Assembly: GCF_020379485.1 (NCBI RefSeq)
Contig: NC_063449.1
Coordinates: 36,453,473 to 36,517,472, forward strand
Source: Brassica napus
Taxonomy: Eukaryota > Streptophyta > Magnoliopsida > Brassicales > Brassicaceae
Direction of reading: 5' to 3'
DNA length: 64,000 bases
Shown here: positions 47,784 to 58,889 of the stretch, piece by piece
Position numbering within the stretch: position 1 is the first letter of the stretch
Layout: each line of letters begins with the position of its first letter
Translations under genes and position numbers: made by a program
The notes under the pieces: model-generated
The model's database searches: none
What the model was told of the DNA's origin: nothing
What the model saw: only the letters and a program-made list of their open reading frames with translations

Positions 47784-48077
47784 TTTTTTTTTATAAATAC
47801 GAGGTTTAAAAGTGATCCGTAATCCGCACGTGGTTTCCGTTTGTCCAAAGATCCGTAATCTGCAAATGGTTTCCGATTGCCAACCTTCTAATTCCTCTGG
47901 TCCGGATCCAGCCGGCACTAATACCCATTATCCAAGAACCCGGCACCAACGTCGCGATTAACTTTAAACTTAGGGAAGGCGTAAAACATTCCGTGGCCAC
48001 AAGGGGTATTCGAACTCGGATCCTTATTGGTGTTTTAACTTCCTCAAGACCACTAGCTTATCACCCCGTGGTTGTTA
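47784..48077 (-). mobile_element. tRNA-derived SINE on the minus strand, 294 bp
   Basis: On the minus strand it begins AACAACCACGGGGTGATAA, has an A-box-like AAGCTAGTGGT and a B-box-like GAGTTCGAATACC, and ends in an A-run (T-run at 47784-47792 on plus). A perfect 11-bp duplication GACAGACTATC flanks it (47773-47783 and 48078-48088). Different family from the SINE at 34425. Confidence 0.85.
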
Positions 48078-48159
48078 GACAGACTATCACCAAAAATTAT
48101 TACCTTGGGCGAAACTACAAGATGTGATTAACACTCATTTTTATTTGTTTAATCTAATA

Positions 48160-48405
48160 CTCCCTCCGTTTCACAAAGATATACTTTTACTATTTTCATA
48201 CATATTAAAAAAACACATTAAATTATCATAATAAATGTATTTTTTTCTGTAATTTTTAATTTTCAATAACTTTTAACCAATATCAATTCAATAAAGTCAA
48301 TTAATTTTCTCGAAATTTACAATTTTTTTATAGAAACACACAAAAAATACATTTTTGTGAGGCATATTTTTTTTCTAAAAATCTATTTTAATGGAACGGA
48401 GGGAG
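48160..48405. mobile_element. Stowaway MITE, 246 bp
   Basis: The ends are CTCCCTCCGTTTCACAAAG and, reverse-complemented, CTCCCTCCGTTCCATTAAA. TA duplications at 48158-48159 and 48406-48407. Confidence 0.85.
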
Positions 48406-48407
48406 TA

Positions 48408-49180
48408 GTTAACAATATTTGATGTATGAGCTGTAATGATGTTTCCCTAGCTTTGGTTTTACTATAAAACCGAAAGTTTGTTAATCAATTTTTAACACCA
48501 CGCCGCAAGCATGTCACCACGATATCTAAATCTACTATATTCTCTCTTAAATAAAAAAAAGTGAACATTTTTATACATATTAAAAGAATAATTTAAATGC
48601 ATTTATATTTTAATAGTTATTATTTAACTAATAATATTTGAAATAATTAAATAAATTTATAATATCAATACAATTTATAATTAATATTAAGTTTTAATTA
48701 ATAAATATAAATCATATTGAAATTTTAATGTGACATTTTGGTATACAAAATAACATATCAAGTTGACAATTTTTATGAAATAAAGAAAGTACTAATTAAA
48801 TAACTCACATCGATATTTAAAATTTCTGAATTTCTATTATTTAAACTCATTTCTTTTATTTTTCTGTTTAAAAATAGAATTTGATTTGTTTCCAATATTT
48901 GTTCTCTCAAAATAAGCCGAATATAAGAAAAACTATTCTCATTTGCTGGATTTGAGGATAAATATACATAGTGGAATATTAGATCGTACTTTTATTTCTG
49001 GTATGTTTAATATTAAGAGACTTATTTTCTCTGATCTGTATTTTTTTTATCATGTGATTTCAGTATTTAATAAATAATGTGTAAATTTTACCAGAGTTGA
49101 TAGGTCAAATTTTTATTGTTGGGATTTTCTCTTATGGTTATCAATTTTTTAACAATAGAAAACATTGATCGGGGGTGTTA
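48408..49180. other. AT-rich spacer, possible further degenerate Stowaway
   Basis: CTACTATATTCTCTCTTAAA near 48532 and AATAAAGAAAGTACTA near 48792 could be eroded Stowaway ends. Otherwise nothing. Confidence 0.25.
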
Positions 49181-49745
49181 GAGCACTTCTAATGGGGGTT
49201 CTTACCATTGGAGTTCTTAGAGTACTTCCCATTGGGGTTCTTAATATATGTGTTATATATATATATATATATATTATATATGTATAAGTAATTGTAGGGT
49301 CCACAATTTTTATGGAACCCGATAAATAAAGATTCTTAAAAGATAGTTTTAAAAATTCTTATTTATGGGGTTCCATAATAATTATGGATCCCACAATTAT
49401 TTACACATATATAATACATACATATATATATATATACATAATATATATATTAAGAATCCCAGTGGAGAGAACTCCCATCGAAGATGGTCTTAATATATGT
49501 GTTATATATATATATGTTATGTATATATATATATGTATATATTATATATATATAAATAAGTAATTATGGGATCCACAATTTTTGTGGAACCCAATAGGTA
49601 AGGGTTCTTAAAAGAAGGTTTTAAAAATTTTTAAGAACCCTTATGGAGTTCCACAATAATTGTAGACTCCACAATTATTTACACATATATAATATATATA
49701 TACATAATACATATATTAAGAATCCAAAGGGAAGATTAGAGCATC
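49181..49745. mobile_element. Two tandem foldback MITEs upstream of the P450
   Basis: Each unit (about 49231-49464 and 49477-49732) is a palindrome. It opens with GGTTCTTAATATATGTG or GGTCTTAATATATGTG, has (TA)n arms, a centre with GGATCCCACAATTATT and its complement, and closes with ATATTAAGAATCC. The flanks carry GAGCACTTCTAATGG and GAGCATCAATATC. The second unit ends about 200 bp before the P450 start codon. Confidence 0.65.
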
Positions 49746-49843
49746 AATATCGCCGTTTCTTAAAGTTGTTTCTTAGTATTATTAGGATTTAAAGAAAAAG
49801 AAAATTGTATAGATTAAAGAATCCCATCATATAATTTTCTCTG

Positions 49844-49850
49844 TATATAA
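49844..49850 (+). promoter_or_regulatory. Possible TATA box of the P450 pseudogene
   Basis: TATATAA about 85 bp upstream of the ATG at 49935. Confidence 0.4.
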
Positions 49851-49934
49851 CAACTTAGAGTATGAACCAAACGAAACATAAGTTGAAAAAAAAAACACTC
49901 TGAAATAAGAGGGAAAGGTATAAAAACAAACAAA

Positions 49935-52346
49935 ATGTTGATGCTCTTATACTTAATCCTTCTCCTTGTCCTTCTCATCTTAGTTTATAAATTACTCTTC
50001 TCCAAAACGCATCGTTATAATCTCCCGCCAGGACCACCGTCGCGTCCCTTTGTTGGCCATCTCCACCTTATGAAACCACCGGTCCACCGTCTCCTTCAAC
50101 GATTCTCCGAAAAATACGGCCCAATATTCTCCCTCCGTTACGGCTCCAGCCGCGTCGTGGTGATTACTTCACTTTCACTCGTACAAGAATCCTTCACCGG
50201 AACAAACGACGTCATCCTCTCTAGCCGGCCGCTCCAGCTCACCGCTAAATACGTCGGCTACAACCACACGACCGTCGGAACCGCTCCTTACGGCGACCAC
50301 TGGCGTAACCTCCGCCGCATCTTCTCCCTCGAGATCCTCTCCTCAAACCGTCTCACCAGTTTCCTCTACATCCGCAAAGACGAAATCCGCCGTATGCTCA
50401 CGAGACTCTCACGTGACGCTCACTCCGACGACGACGGGAGCCGTTTCACTCATGTTGAGCTCGAGCCGCTTCTTTCCGACCTAACGTTCAACAACATCGT
50501 GAGATTAATGGTGGCAGGGAAGAGATATTACGGCGATGACGTGGATAACAAGGAAGAGCAGAGCGGTTCAAGAAGCTCGTACATGATATCTCCATGTATA
50601 GTAGCGCCAATAATTCAAGAGATTACTTGCCGGTGCTGAAACTGTTCGGAAACAAGTTCGAGAAGGAAGTTATGGCTACAGGTAAATCCATGGATGAGTT
50701 TTTGCAGCGCTTGCTCGATGATTGTAGGAGAGATAAAGATGGTAACACAATGGTCACGCACTTGCTTTCTTTGCAACAACAAGAGCCAGACTACTACAGT
50801 GACATCACTATCAAAGGGTTAATGATGGTATTAATTATCTCCTATATTCTCTTCTTCTTCATTTTTTTTCTTTTGTTAAGTAAGATGGGTTTGAGATTTA
50901 GAGCACCCGCAGTGCTGCTAAAACATGCGAGTATCTTGACCAACTTTGAGAGACAAACAAGCCACTTGTGTTTTTCCTATTAGTTTAATTGTTTTTTGAC
51001 ATTAAAATTACAACAAGTAATAAATTATTTAGAAATATCAATATATTAATGATAAAAAAAACTTTCTTATCGATACCTTCTACCAATGATGCTCTATGCA
51101 GCTCGAAGTGCATAACATCTATTATCTGAGCTAAGATCATGATTAACCCTAGTTTCTTAACGGAGATTCTTAACTTCGGTTAACGGAGATTCTTATCTAA
51201 GAAAAACTAAGAACCGTCTCTTAAATAAGAAATATAAGAACCGTCTAATAGCTGGAAAATGTAAAAAAAAAAGGTCAAATCATGAGTTAAGAACCCCGGT
51301 TAAGAGACCGGGATTAATTCATGCTCTAATAACTAATTAAGAAAACATAAGGTCGGAGAGAGATTAGAAAAATGAGCACATGAATACCGCAAAAGAGAAC
51401 TTGGGAGATACTCTTCAGAATCTCTTTAGCCAAGTATCAACATTATCAATTTTAGAAGATCAAAATTTAATTGCTAAATCAAAATGTATTAAAATAACAA
51501 TATATGATTATTGAGATACTCATTTTGAGTTTCTGTCCGATGGATGTGCTCTAGTCTCTCCTCTACGGACCAACCTTTACTTATACTAATAACACGTTGT
51601 AAAGCATTTCTCTCACAAAAACTTAACTAGGAGCACAACAAGACTGACTTTTGCCCACCTAGGCTATACACAGGTTATATTATGCTTCTTACTTGAAATA
51701 AAACGAATTGTGAGATGTTATTGTGCAGGCAATGATGCTGGCCGGGACCGAGACCTCAGCCATTACCCTAGAGTAGGCGATGACGAATTTGCTGAAACAT
51801 CCTCAAGTGTTGGAGAAGGCGAGATTGGAGATCGATGAGAAGATCGGAGAAGACCGTCTCATCGATGAACCAGACCTCGCCGAGCTTCCTTACCTACAGA
51901 ACGTTGTCTCAGAAACCTTTCGGCTGTTCCCGGTGGCGCCACTTCTAGTCCCTCGCACGCCGACAAAGGATATGAAAATTGGTGGCTATGACGTCCCGCG
52001 CGACACTATAGTGTTAGTTAACGCTTGGGCTATACACAGAGATCCAAAGCTCTGGGATGATCCAGAAAGGTTTGTTCCGGAACGGTGTAACAACGTAGGT
52101 GGCAGCGAGAACTACGCTAATAAGCTGATGCCGTTCGGAAATGGCCGGAGAATTTGTCCCGGCGCTGGATTAGGGCAGAGGATCGTGACACAGGCGCTTG
52201 GATCATTGATTCAATGTTTCGACTGGGAAAATGTGAAAGGCGAAGAAATTGATATGACGGAGAGTACTGGATTAGGCATGCACAAGATGGACCCATTACG
52301 TGCCATGTGCAGACCTAGGCCTATTATGGCGAAGCTTCTAATCTAG
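49935..52346 (+). pseudogene. Cytochrome P450 pseudogene, CYP81 family (CYP81D-like)
   Basis: Exon 1 (49935-50827) encodes a membrane anchor ([20 protein letters not shown]), the hinge PPGPPSRP, and the C-helix HWRNLRR. Exon 2 (51729-52346) has the I-helix LAGTETS, the K-helix ETFRL, the PERF region and the heme loop [11 protein letters not shown] with its Cys ligand. The intron (901 bp) sits just before AMMLAGTETS, as usual in A-type P450s. Two lesions kill it: a one-base loss near 50558, after which the correct frame resumes with [16 protein letters not shown], and TAG at 51774-51776 where the family has Trp (LEWAM). The intact protein would be an ER monooxygenase; CYP81s act on indole glucosinolates and other specialised metabolites. 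Confidence 0.9.
51134..51327. mobile_element. Foldback MITE inside the P450 intron
   Basis: The left end AGATCATGATTAACCCTAGT and right end (reverse complement AGAGCATGAATTAATCCCGG) are inverted over about 40 bp, and the interior has further TTCTTAAC/GTTAAGAA inversions. It belongs to the TTCTTA-rich group also seen at 47003 and 49181. Confidence 0.6.
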
Positions 52347-53358
52347 AATTAGAGGTGTCTTACTGAAAAACGGTTTCACGTCATTATTTCGATCATAATA
52401 ATGTTTACACAAAATTAATGTAATATAAATATTGTTTGTGTACAATAAAGTCGGGTTTTTGGTGATGCCATATAAATACTTGTTCTAGCTGCATACTTTT
52501 TGTTAGAATAGAATGACTTTGTTAGTCTCTTGACTCTTTTTTCTCTTAGAAAATAGTTGGCGAGTTCTTTAGAAACGCTTATTGAGTTAAGGGTTAATGA
52601 TTTCATTCTTTTTTTTCTTTCAAATCCCCTTTTATTGCATCTAACATTTACAAATATGAGGTGAAATCTCAATTTATTGGATTAAATGATTTGTATATTT
52701 TTTAAAAATAATTCAGTTTACTGAAAATTTTCAATGAAAACTCAAATAAGATTTGGAAGATATTTTATAGTTAGAAACAATAAATACAAATACCACTCCA
52801 TATAATGGTTTCTGAATCTTAAAAATTGTTATTTTTCATGCATTGTTATTTTTTATAAACACAAAATGTTTGAAATGAGAATATAAAATTATTATTTATA
52901 ATCAAAATTTAAATTTTATGTATATATCATAAAATAATGAATAATCAAAATATAGCAATTGAATTATAAAATTGTCATTTTAAATATATTTAAAACATAA
53001 AATATACTTTTGAAAACCCTTAAATTTCTTCAAATTACCTCAAAATTTGTACCAATAATTTTGTAAAATCTACTCAATTCTTGGATTTCCTTGCATTTGA
53101 TTTATATTCAAATTGTCTTAAATCCTTAATAATAAATATATCCTGATATATAAGAAAACTCTCATTTAACTTGAAATTCTTTTCTAACCTGAAACGGCAG
53201 ATAAAACTTCTTGACCCGGAGGCCAAAAACCCAAAAAGTACATATTTGGAAATTGTAACTTTACCATAACGAATACAGGAAAATACAGGTTGTTAGCTAC
53301 AATATTTATGTTCGATCGACAAGAGGATTCTGAGAATGAGTATGCTTATGAATAGAAC

Positions 53359-53406
<48 letters not shown>

Positions 53407-53526
53407 GATATAAACATGATCGGAGGCTCTTGCGTGGTTGTTGCATGTTTACTGTAAATTTTATGTTAATTTTTTTTGTTACTGTGTCTTAGCTTATGTA
53501 TAAATTGTATAAATTATAACAGTTGA
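52347..53526. other. 3' flank and AT-rich spacer with a (TA)n microsatellite
   Basis: No gene. A perfect (TA)n run of about 44 bp lies at 53360-53404. Confidence 0.6.
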
Positions 53527-53559
53527 CACTACAAGAAAACAGTAAGGATACTAAGGGAA

Positions 53560-53960
53560 AAAATCGTCGGAATTTCGTTGGAATAACGTTATTCCGACGA
53601 CATACCAACGAAACAAGTCCTCGGAAATAATTCCTCGAAATTTCTTCTTTCCTCGGAAATTCCTCGGAATTTTCCGACGGAATTCCGGGGAAACAAATTT
53701 CCGAGGAAATTCCGAGGATCACTAGTTTGTCGGAAATCTCTTCGGAATATACCGAGGGAGAACTTCATCGGGATATTTCCTCGGAAATTCATCGATCGAT
53801 GCATTTATAAAAAAACGTTCGGAATATACCGAGGGACATCTTCCTCGGAATATTCCGAGGAACATGTCCCTCGGTATATTCCGAGGAACATGTCCCTCGG
53901 TATATTCCGAGGAAAGGTGTACCTCGGTATATTCCGAGGAAGATGTCCCTCGGTATATTC
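53560..53960. repeat. Left-end subterminal repeat array of CACTA element 2
   Basis: CCTCGGAATATTCCGAGGAA and CCTCGGTATATTCCGAGG words, several in tandem with ACATGTC between them (about 53820-53950). Confidence 0.8.
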
Positions 53961-54210
53961 CGAATGTTTTTTATAAACAGATCGATTGATGGATATATGT
54001 CCAAAAACGCATCGATCGATCGAGTAAAAAATATAATTAATTTCCTCGGAACGTAAAAAATATTATTTTTTTTTAAAAAATAAAATTTTTGAAATTTAAA
54101 TTCGAAAATATAAAATTAAAATTAAAATTGAAATCATATTAATTAATATTCAAAGTTTCACTAATAAAAATAAAATATTGCGAGTTTTTGGAAAAAAAAA
54201 AACTACGGGC

Positions 54211-54979
54211 CTGGCACGTCCGGGAACACCTCGTTCGGGTACATCCTCTGCATCATCTCCATCATTTGCTGGCAAAGGAGAATCCTGAAAATGGCTGGAA
54301 TCCCGAGACTGGCTCCCCGTACCACCACGACCACGACGCTGTCGAAGCCGGGTCTGATCATCATGAAACCTGTAAATTAAAAAAATATATTTAATAAATA
54401 CAGAAATATACAAATTAAGTTTTTTTTTAAAATCCCAAATAATAGTTTTTAATCACAAAAAAAGATTTATAGATATTAAAAATATTTAATAAATATATAA
54501 AAATAGTTCTAATAAACAAAAAATAGTTTTAGTAAATAAAAAATAGTTTAATAATTACAAAAAATAGTTTTAATAATATATATATATTAAAAATATTTTT
54601 AAATCCTAAATAATAGTTTTTAATCACAAAAAAAGTTTTATAGATATTAAAAATGTTTTGTAAAATCCAAAAAATCAAATTTATATACAAAAAAGATTTT
54701 GTAAAATCCAAAAAATCGAATTTATATAGAAAAATCGTTTTGTAAAATACAAAAATCGATTTTATATACAAAAATCGATTTTATAAATACAAAAAAATAA
54801 AAAAATTATAAAAAAATTCTAAATCAATTCAACAAAACAAATTATTCAACCAAATCACAATTCTAAACCTATTATACAACCAAATCACAATCCTAACCAA
54901 TCACCCTAACAAAAATCTATCAAAACTACACAAAAACCTAACGAATAGAACCTAAGAGAGTGAGATAGGGTCCTTACAT
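54211..54979 (-). pseudogene. tnpA-like 5' fragment with split start codon
   Basis: On the minus strand a leader (TATA-like sequence near 55112) ends AAATCAT|GTAAGG at 54978/54977, matching the AAATCAT|GTAAGA junction of element 1. The next acceptor (54370) joins AT to GTTTCATGATGAT, giving ATG TTT CAT GAT... and an open frame with a basic, Arg/Gly-rich start (TRLRQRRGRGGTG) and SQSRDSSHFQDSP, comparable to the N-terminus of the intact tnpA-like protein. No downstream exons are found. Confidence 0.6.
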
Positions 54980-55907
54980 GATTTGTGTAAGAGAAGGGGG
55001 AGATCGCCGGAGATATCGTCGGATTTGAGGGGGAAATCGCCGGAGAGAAGAGAGGAGTCGCGCAGAGGAAGAAGAGAGAAATGGGGAAGAAGAAGGGGCT
55101 CGTGGTTATAAAACCTAGGGTCCGACGGATATTATCCGTCGGAATTCCGTCGGAATTCTAATTTCAATTTTCGCGAAATATTTGCCCGGTAAAATGAAAA
55201 TATTCCGAGGAAATTCCGACGGATAGTAAAATATCCGTCGGAATTTCCTCAGAATATTCCGAGGAAATACCGAGGAACTAGTGTTTGGGGTTTCAAAACA
55301 TCAATTTTTTTTTGCCATATTTCATTTCTTATACAATTGTAATGCATACCATTGAGGATTCTTTGTATAGATGAGCATAAACCATGAAACAACAAATTTC
55401 AAAACTAATTGAAAGTATTCCCTTTACCGTTCATTAAAAGGTATAAGTGTTTCTCTTATGTTGTGGGATTTCGTTCATACAATCGGAAAAGTGTTAATTA
55501 TACGGTAAGGAACAAATTTTTGACTTCATAATGAATGTAAGACACTTAATAAGGGTTATATAGGTGTTATTCAAACCGCAAAACGTTGTTTTCGGTTTAA
55601 AAACCCTATTTCCTCGGAATTTCCTCGGATTATTCCGAGGGAATTCCGAGGAAACCCTTTTCTTCCTCGGAATTCCGTCGGAATATTCCGAGGAAATTCC
55701 GAGGAACTAGTGTTTGGGGTTTCAATACGTCAATTTTTTTTAAACGGATCGATCGATGGATATATGTACCAAAACGCTTCGATCGATAGAGTTTATCAGG
55801 TGTTCCTCGGAATTTCCTCGGAATATTCCGAGGCTTTTCCGAGGAAACAGGGTTTGGGGTAACAATGTGATCGATCGAGAACAAAATCTCGTACGTTTTT
55901 TTATAAA

Positions 55908-56437
55908 CGGATCGATCGATGCATATATATCCAAAAACGCATCGATCGATCACTAAGATGGACCAAAGCGTAACAATGTGATCGATCGATTAGATTATCC
56001 CATCGATTGATCGAGAATCTCAAGCGTTCCTCGGAATGTCCTCGGAAAATCTTGTAAGTTTTTGTATAAACGGATCGATCGATGGATATATGTCAGAAAA
56101 CGCATCGATCGATCACTAAGATGGACCAAAGCGTAACAATGTGATCGATCGATTAGATTATCCCATCGATCGATCGTGAATCTCAAGCGTTCCTCGGAAT
56201 GTCCTCGGAAAATCTTGTAAGTTTTTGTATAAACGGATCGATCGATGGATATATGTCAGAAAACGCATCGATCGATCACTAAGATGGACCAAAGCGTAAC
56301 AATGTGATCGATCGATTAGATTATCCCATCGATCGATCTCAAGCGTTCCTCGGAATGTCCTCATAAAATCTTGTATGTTTTTGTATAAACGGATCGATCG
56401 ATGGATATCTGTCAGAAAACGCATCGATCGATCATCT
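55908..56437 (+). repeat. Tandem repeats of about 163 bp rich in GATCGATC
   Basis: Units start at about 55908, 56071, 56234 and 56390 (spacing 163, 163, 156; the last partial). Each carries several GATCGATCGAT palindromes, AAGATGGACCAAAGCGTAAC and CAAGCGTTCCTCGGAATGTC. They lie inside CACTA element 2 next to the tnpD fragment. Confidence 0.9.
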
Positions 56438-56752
56438 TGGGGCTTGGTATAAACTAGGTTCGCTAGTACTACCATGTTCATAATCAGTTTCCCCATGATG
56501 ATACCAAATTTTGTAACTTCGTCTAAACCCACTCAAATATAGATGAGTCCAGACATCCCACTCTTTGATAACCTTTCTATTTTTACAATTAGAGCAAGGA
56601 CATCTTAACATACCTGTTTTTGCTTCCGGTTGTCGGTGAACTAACCCCATGAATTCGGTTATACCTCGTTGGTATTCTTCCGTAAGCAATCTCGTGTTCG
56701 GATCCAAATGAGGTCGATTGATCCAAAAACGAAAATAATTTGAAGAAAACAT
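56432..56752 (-). pseudogene. tnpD-like N-terminal fragment
   Basis: On the minus strand an ATG at 56752 opens FRFWINRPHLDPNTRLLTEE with the Cys motif CPCSNCKNRK and WDVWTHLYLSGF, the transposase-associated domain. About 100 residues align well with the start of the element-1 transposase, including HGETxYExGSTSEP. Then the frame runs into the 163-bp repeats. A TATAAATA box (56838-56845) lies about 90 bp upstream, as in element 1. Confidence 0.88.
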
Positions 56753-56849
56753 ATTTTTTATGAATCAAATTCGTGTGTAAATAGAGTAAGAGGGAGGATG
56801 AAGATATGGAGTGAATGAAGAGGAAGAGGACTGCTTGTATTTATAGTTT

Positions 56850-57180
56850 AAATCCTGCCGACAGACCGAGGAAATTCCGACGGAATTCCGACGCCAACGG
56901 CTAGTTCGTCGGAATTTCCTCGGAATTTTGTAAAATCCCCAACGGCTCTCCAACAGCTATAATATTTCCTCGGAATTCATCGGTTTTTTCCGAGGAATAC
57001 ATTTTTCCTCGGAATTTCCTCGGAATATTCCGACGGATTGATATTTCCTTGGAATTCCGTCGGTATATTCCGAGGAAATTCCGAGGAAACCAAATTTTGT
57101 GTTTCCTCGGAATTTCCTCGAAAATTCCTCGGGATATTCCGAGGATTTCATTTTCCGTCGGAATGTCCGTCAGAATACCG
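56850..57180. repeat. Right-end subterminal repeat array of CACTA element 2
   Basis: Mixed TTCCTCGGAATTTCC and TTCCGACGGAATTCC words up to the right TIR. Confidence 0.8.
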
Positions 57181-57199
57181 TTGTTTTCTTGTAGTGTGA

Positions 57200-58889
57200 A
57201 TTCTTATAAAGTTATACTCCAAGAAAAATCTCATGCAGAATTTTTTTTCAAGTTTGACCATATCTTTTTAAATATATGCCTGCAAGGATGAGCACACGAC
57301 TACACAAGTTATGTTAAGTCATGGATTTGAAGGTGATAAGAGGTCAACCAGAAAAGGTTAATGTTTTAAAAAAATCCGTATCTCCACCGCATTTGTTTCT
57401 ATGTCTTCAAGAATGGGCCCAACGGTTTTGTGAAGTCACCCGATTTAAGGTTTTAAAAGGTTAACCAGGAAATGGTTGATGTTTCTAACAAGTAAACCAT
57501 ACAAAAGACGTTTCAAACTCCACCATCGGTTGACAAAAAGAAAGCAAAATGGAAAAAAAAAACTCCATTTTTGTATTATTGCTTTCAAGGATGGCCCATA
57601 GGTAATCTTTTTTTTGTCGACGTCTCGTTTTAACTAGTTCAGGTTTTGTTTGGAATTGAGGATGTTTCGAAAAGCAATATTCTTTCTGATCCAGTCTAAA
57701 CTATATGGGAGAAAAAGACACCTCAATTCTATATGACCCCGGCTAAACTATATAGGAGAAATAGAAAGCTCTGGTCTTTTTTTACTAAAAAATCACAGAC
57801 CCTTTTTTTTTTTTTTGCTAAAAAAAATCACAGACCTTACGGTTTCTATGAATATGGATAATGCTTAATCTCTTGAAAGCATCATGCAAAAGACGAAAAA
57901 AGTTAGTTCTGATAAGGAAGCCGGCCGGCCAGTCGATCTAATTTGCAATCATATTAAACAAATCCAAATAATCAGTTTCAATACAAACTAAAGCTAATTC
58001 TCAAAAAAAAAAAAAAAAACTAAAGCAATATGCATCTCTCGGAGACATGACAATGTCCAAAAAATTCCTTCCATCTCGGTGTAAAGAAACGAATGGCTTC
58101 TGCATCATGCTTGAAGTCCAAAAGATTCGACCTCCATGGTATCTATGTGGCTCCATCCTAGACCATTAACCGAAGTACCAAACCATGATTGGTCAATGAT
58201 GTATCAATTTGGCATGTTAGAATTTGGGTTATTTGGGTTCTTATGGAAAGCGGAATTATAACACCTAAAGTTGGTTGTCATATAGCTCTCAGCTTCCAAA
58301 ATGCTAGTTAAAAAATATCAATTGGTGAAATATCTTTTTCATTGAAAACTTTATTAATCTTTATCTTTGCAATAATTTTTTTTTTAAATGTCTGGAGGGT
58401 ACATCTTTAAAAACAGGGTCCTAACCATTTTTATTTTACACTAATTATCTTTAGGAGAGCAAACTTCTCTCAACGAGAATTAAACGATGATCTCTTAGAT
58501 ATCTACTAGATAATCTAAAAAATGTAGTCATTAGGCCAATACCTTGTTACTCATTCCAGTATTCTGTATTTTTCCAATCGGTGAATTAAATCTTTAAGAA
58601 TAAATTTTTAATATAAATAATAAAACTAAAACAATTTAGTGAAAACCAGTAAATATGATTGAGCTAGAAATTTTAGAGTTTTCTACCATTTATTTAATAT
58701 TATATATTTCTTTTCTTTTTAGTGTAAAAGTGAAAATCAGGTGAAATGGCATTCGAAATTATGTTTTGGATATCTTACCAAGATATTTTAATAATGAAAT
58801 ATAATATACAATATAATTTAATAATTAAAATATAAATTATATAAAAGCTTAGCCAATTATAAAATAACACATACTCTGTAAATATCTCT
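57200..58889. other. Intergenic DNA, no gene recognised
   Basis: AT-rich, several poly(A)/poly(T) runs; no domain or transposon ends recognised. Confidence 0.4.

Larger units (their letters stand above)
53527..57196 (-). mobile_element. Deleted CACTA element, 3.7 kb, minus orientation
   Basis: The terminal repeats CACTACAAGAAAACA at both ends (53527 and complement ending at 57196) are flanked by the 3-bp duplication TGA (53524-53526 and 57197-57199). Gene remnants run right to left: a tnpD-like N-terminus (56432-56752), then a tnpA-like first exon region (about 54211-55130). Everything else of both genes is gone. The subterminal words are TTCCGAGGAA/TCCTCGGAAT more than the CGACGG type. It cannot encode a transposase and would depend on an autonomous relative. 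Confidence 0.93.

Noticed and set aside
55908..56437. CRISPR-like regularly spaced repeats
   Set aside because: Eukaryotic context; units are contiguous 163-bp tandem copies with no unique spacers.
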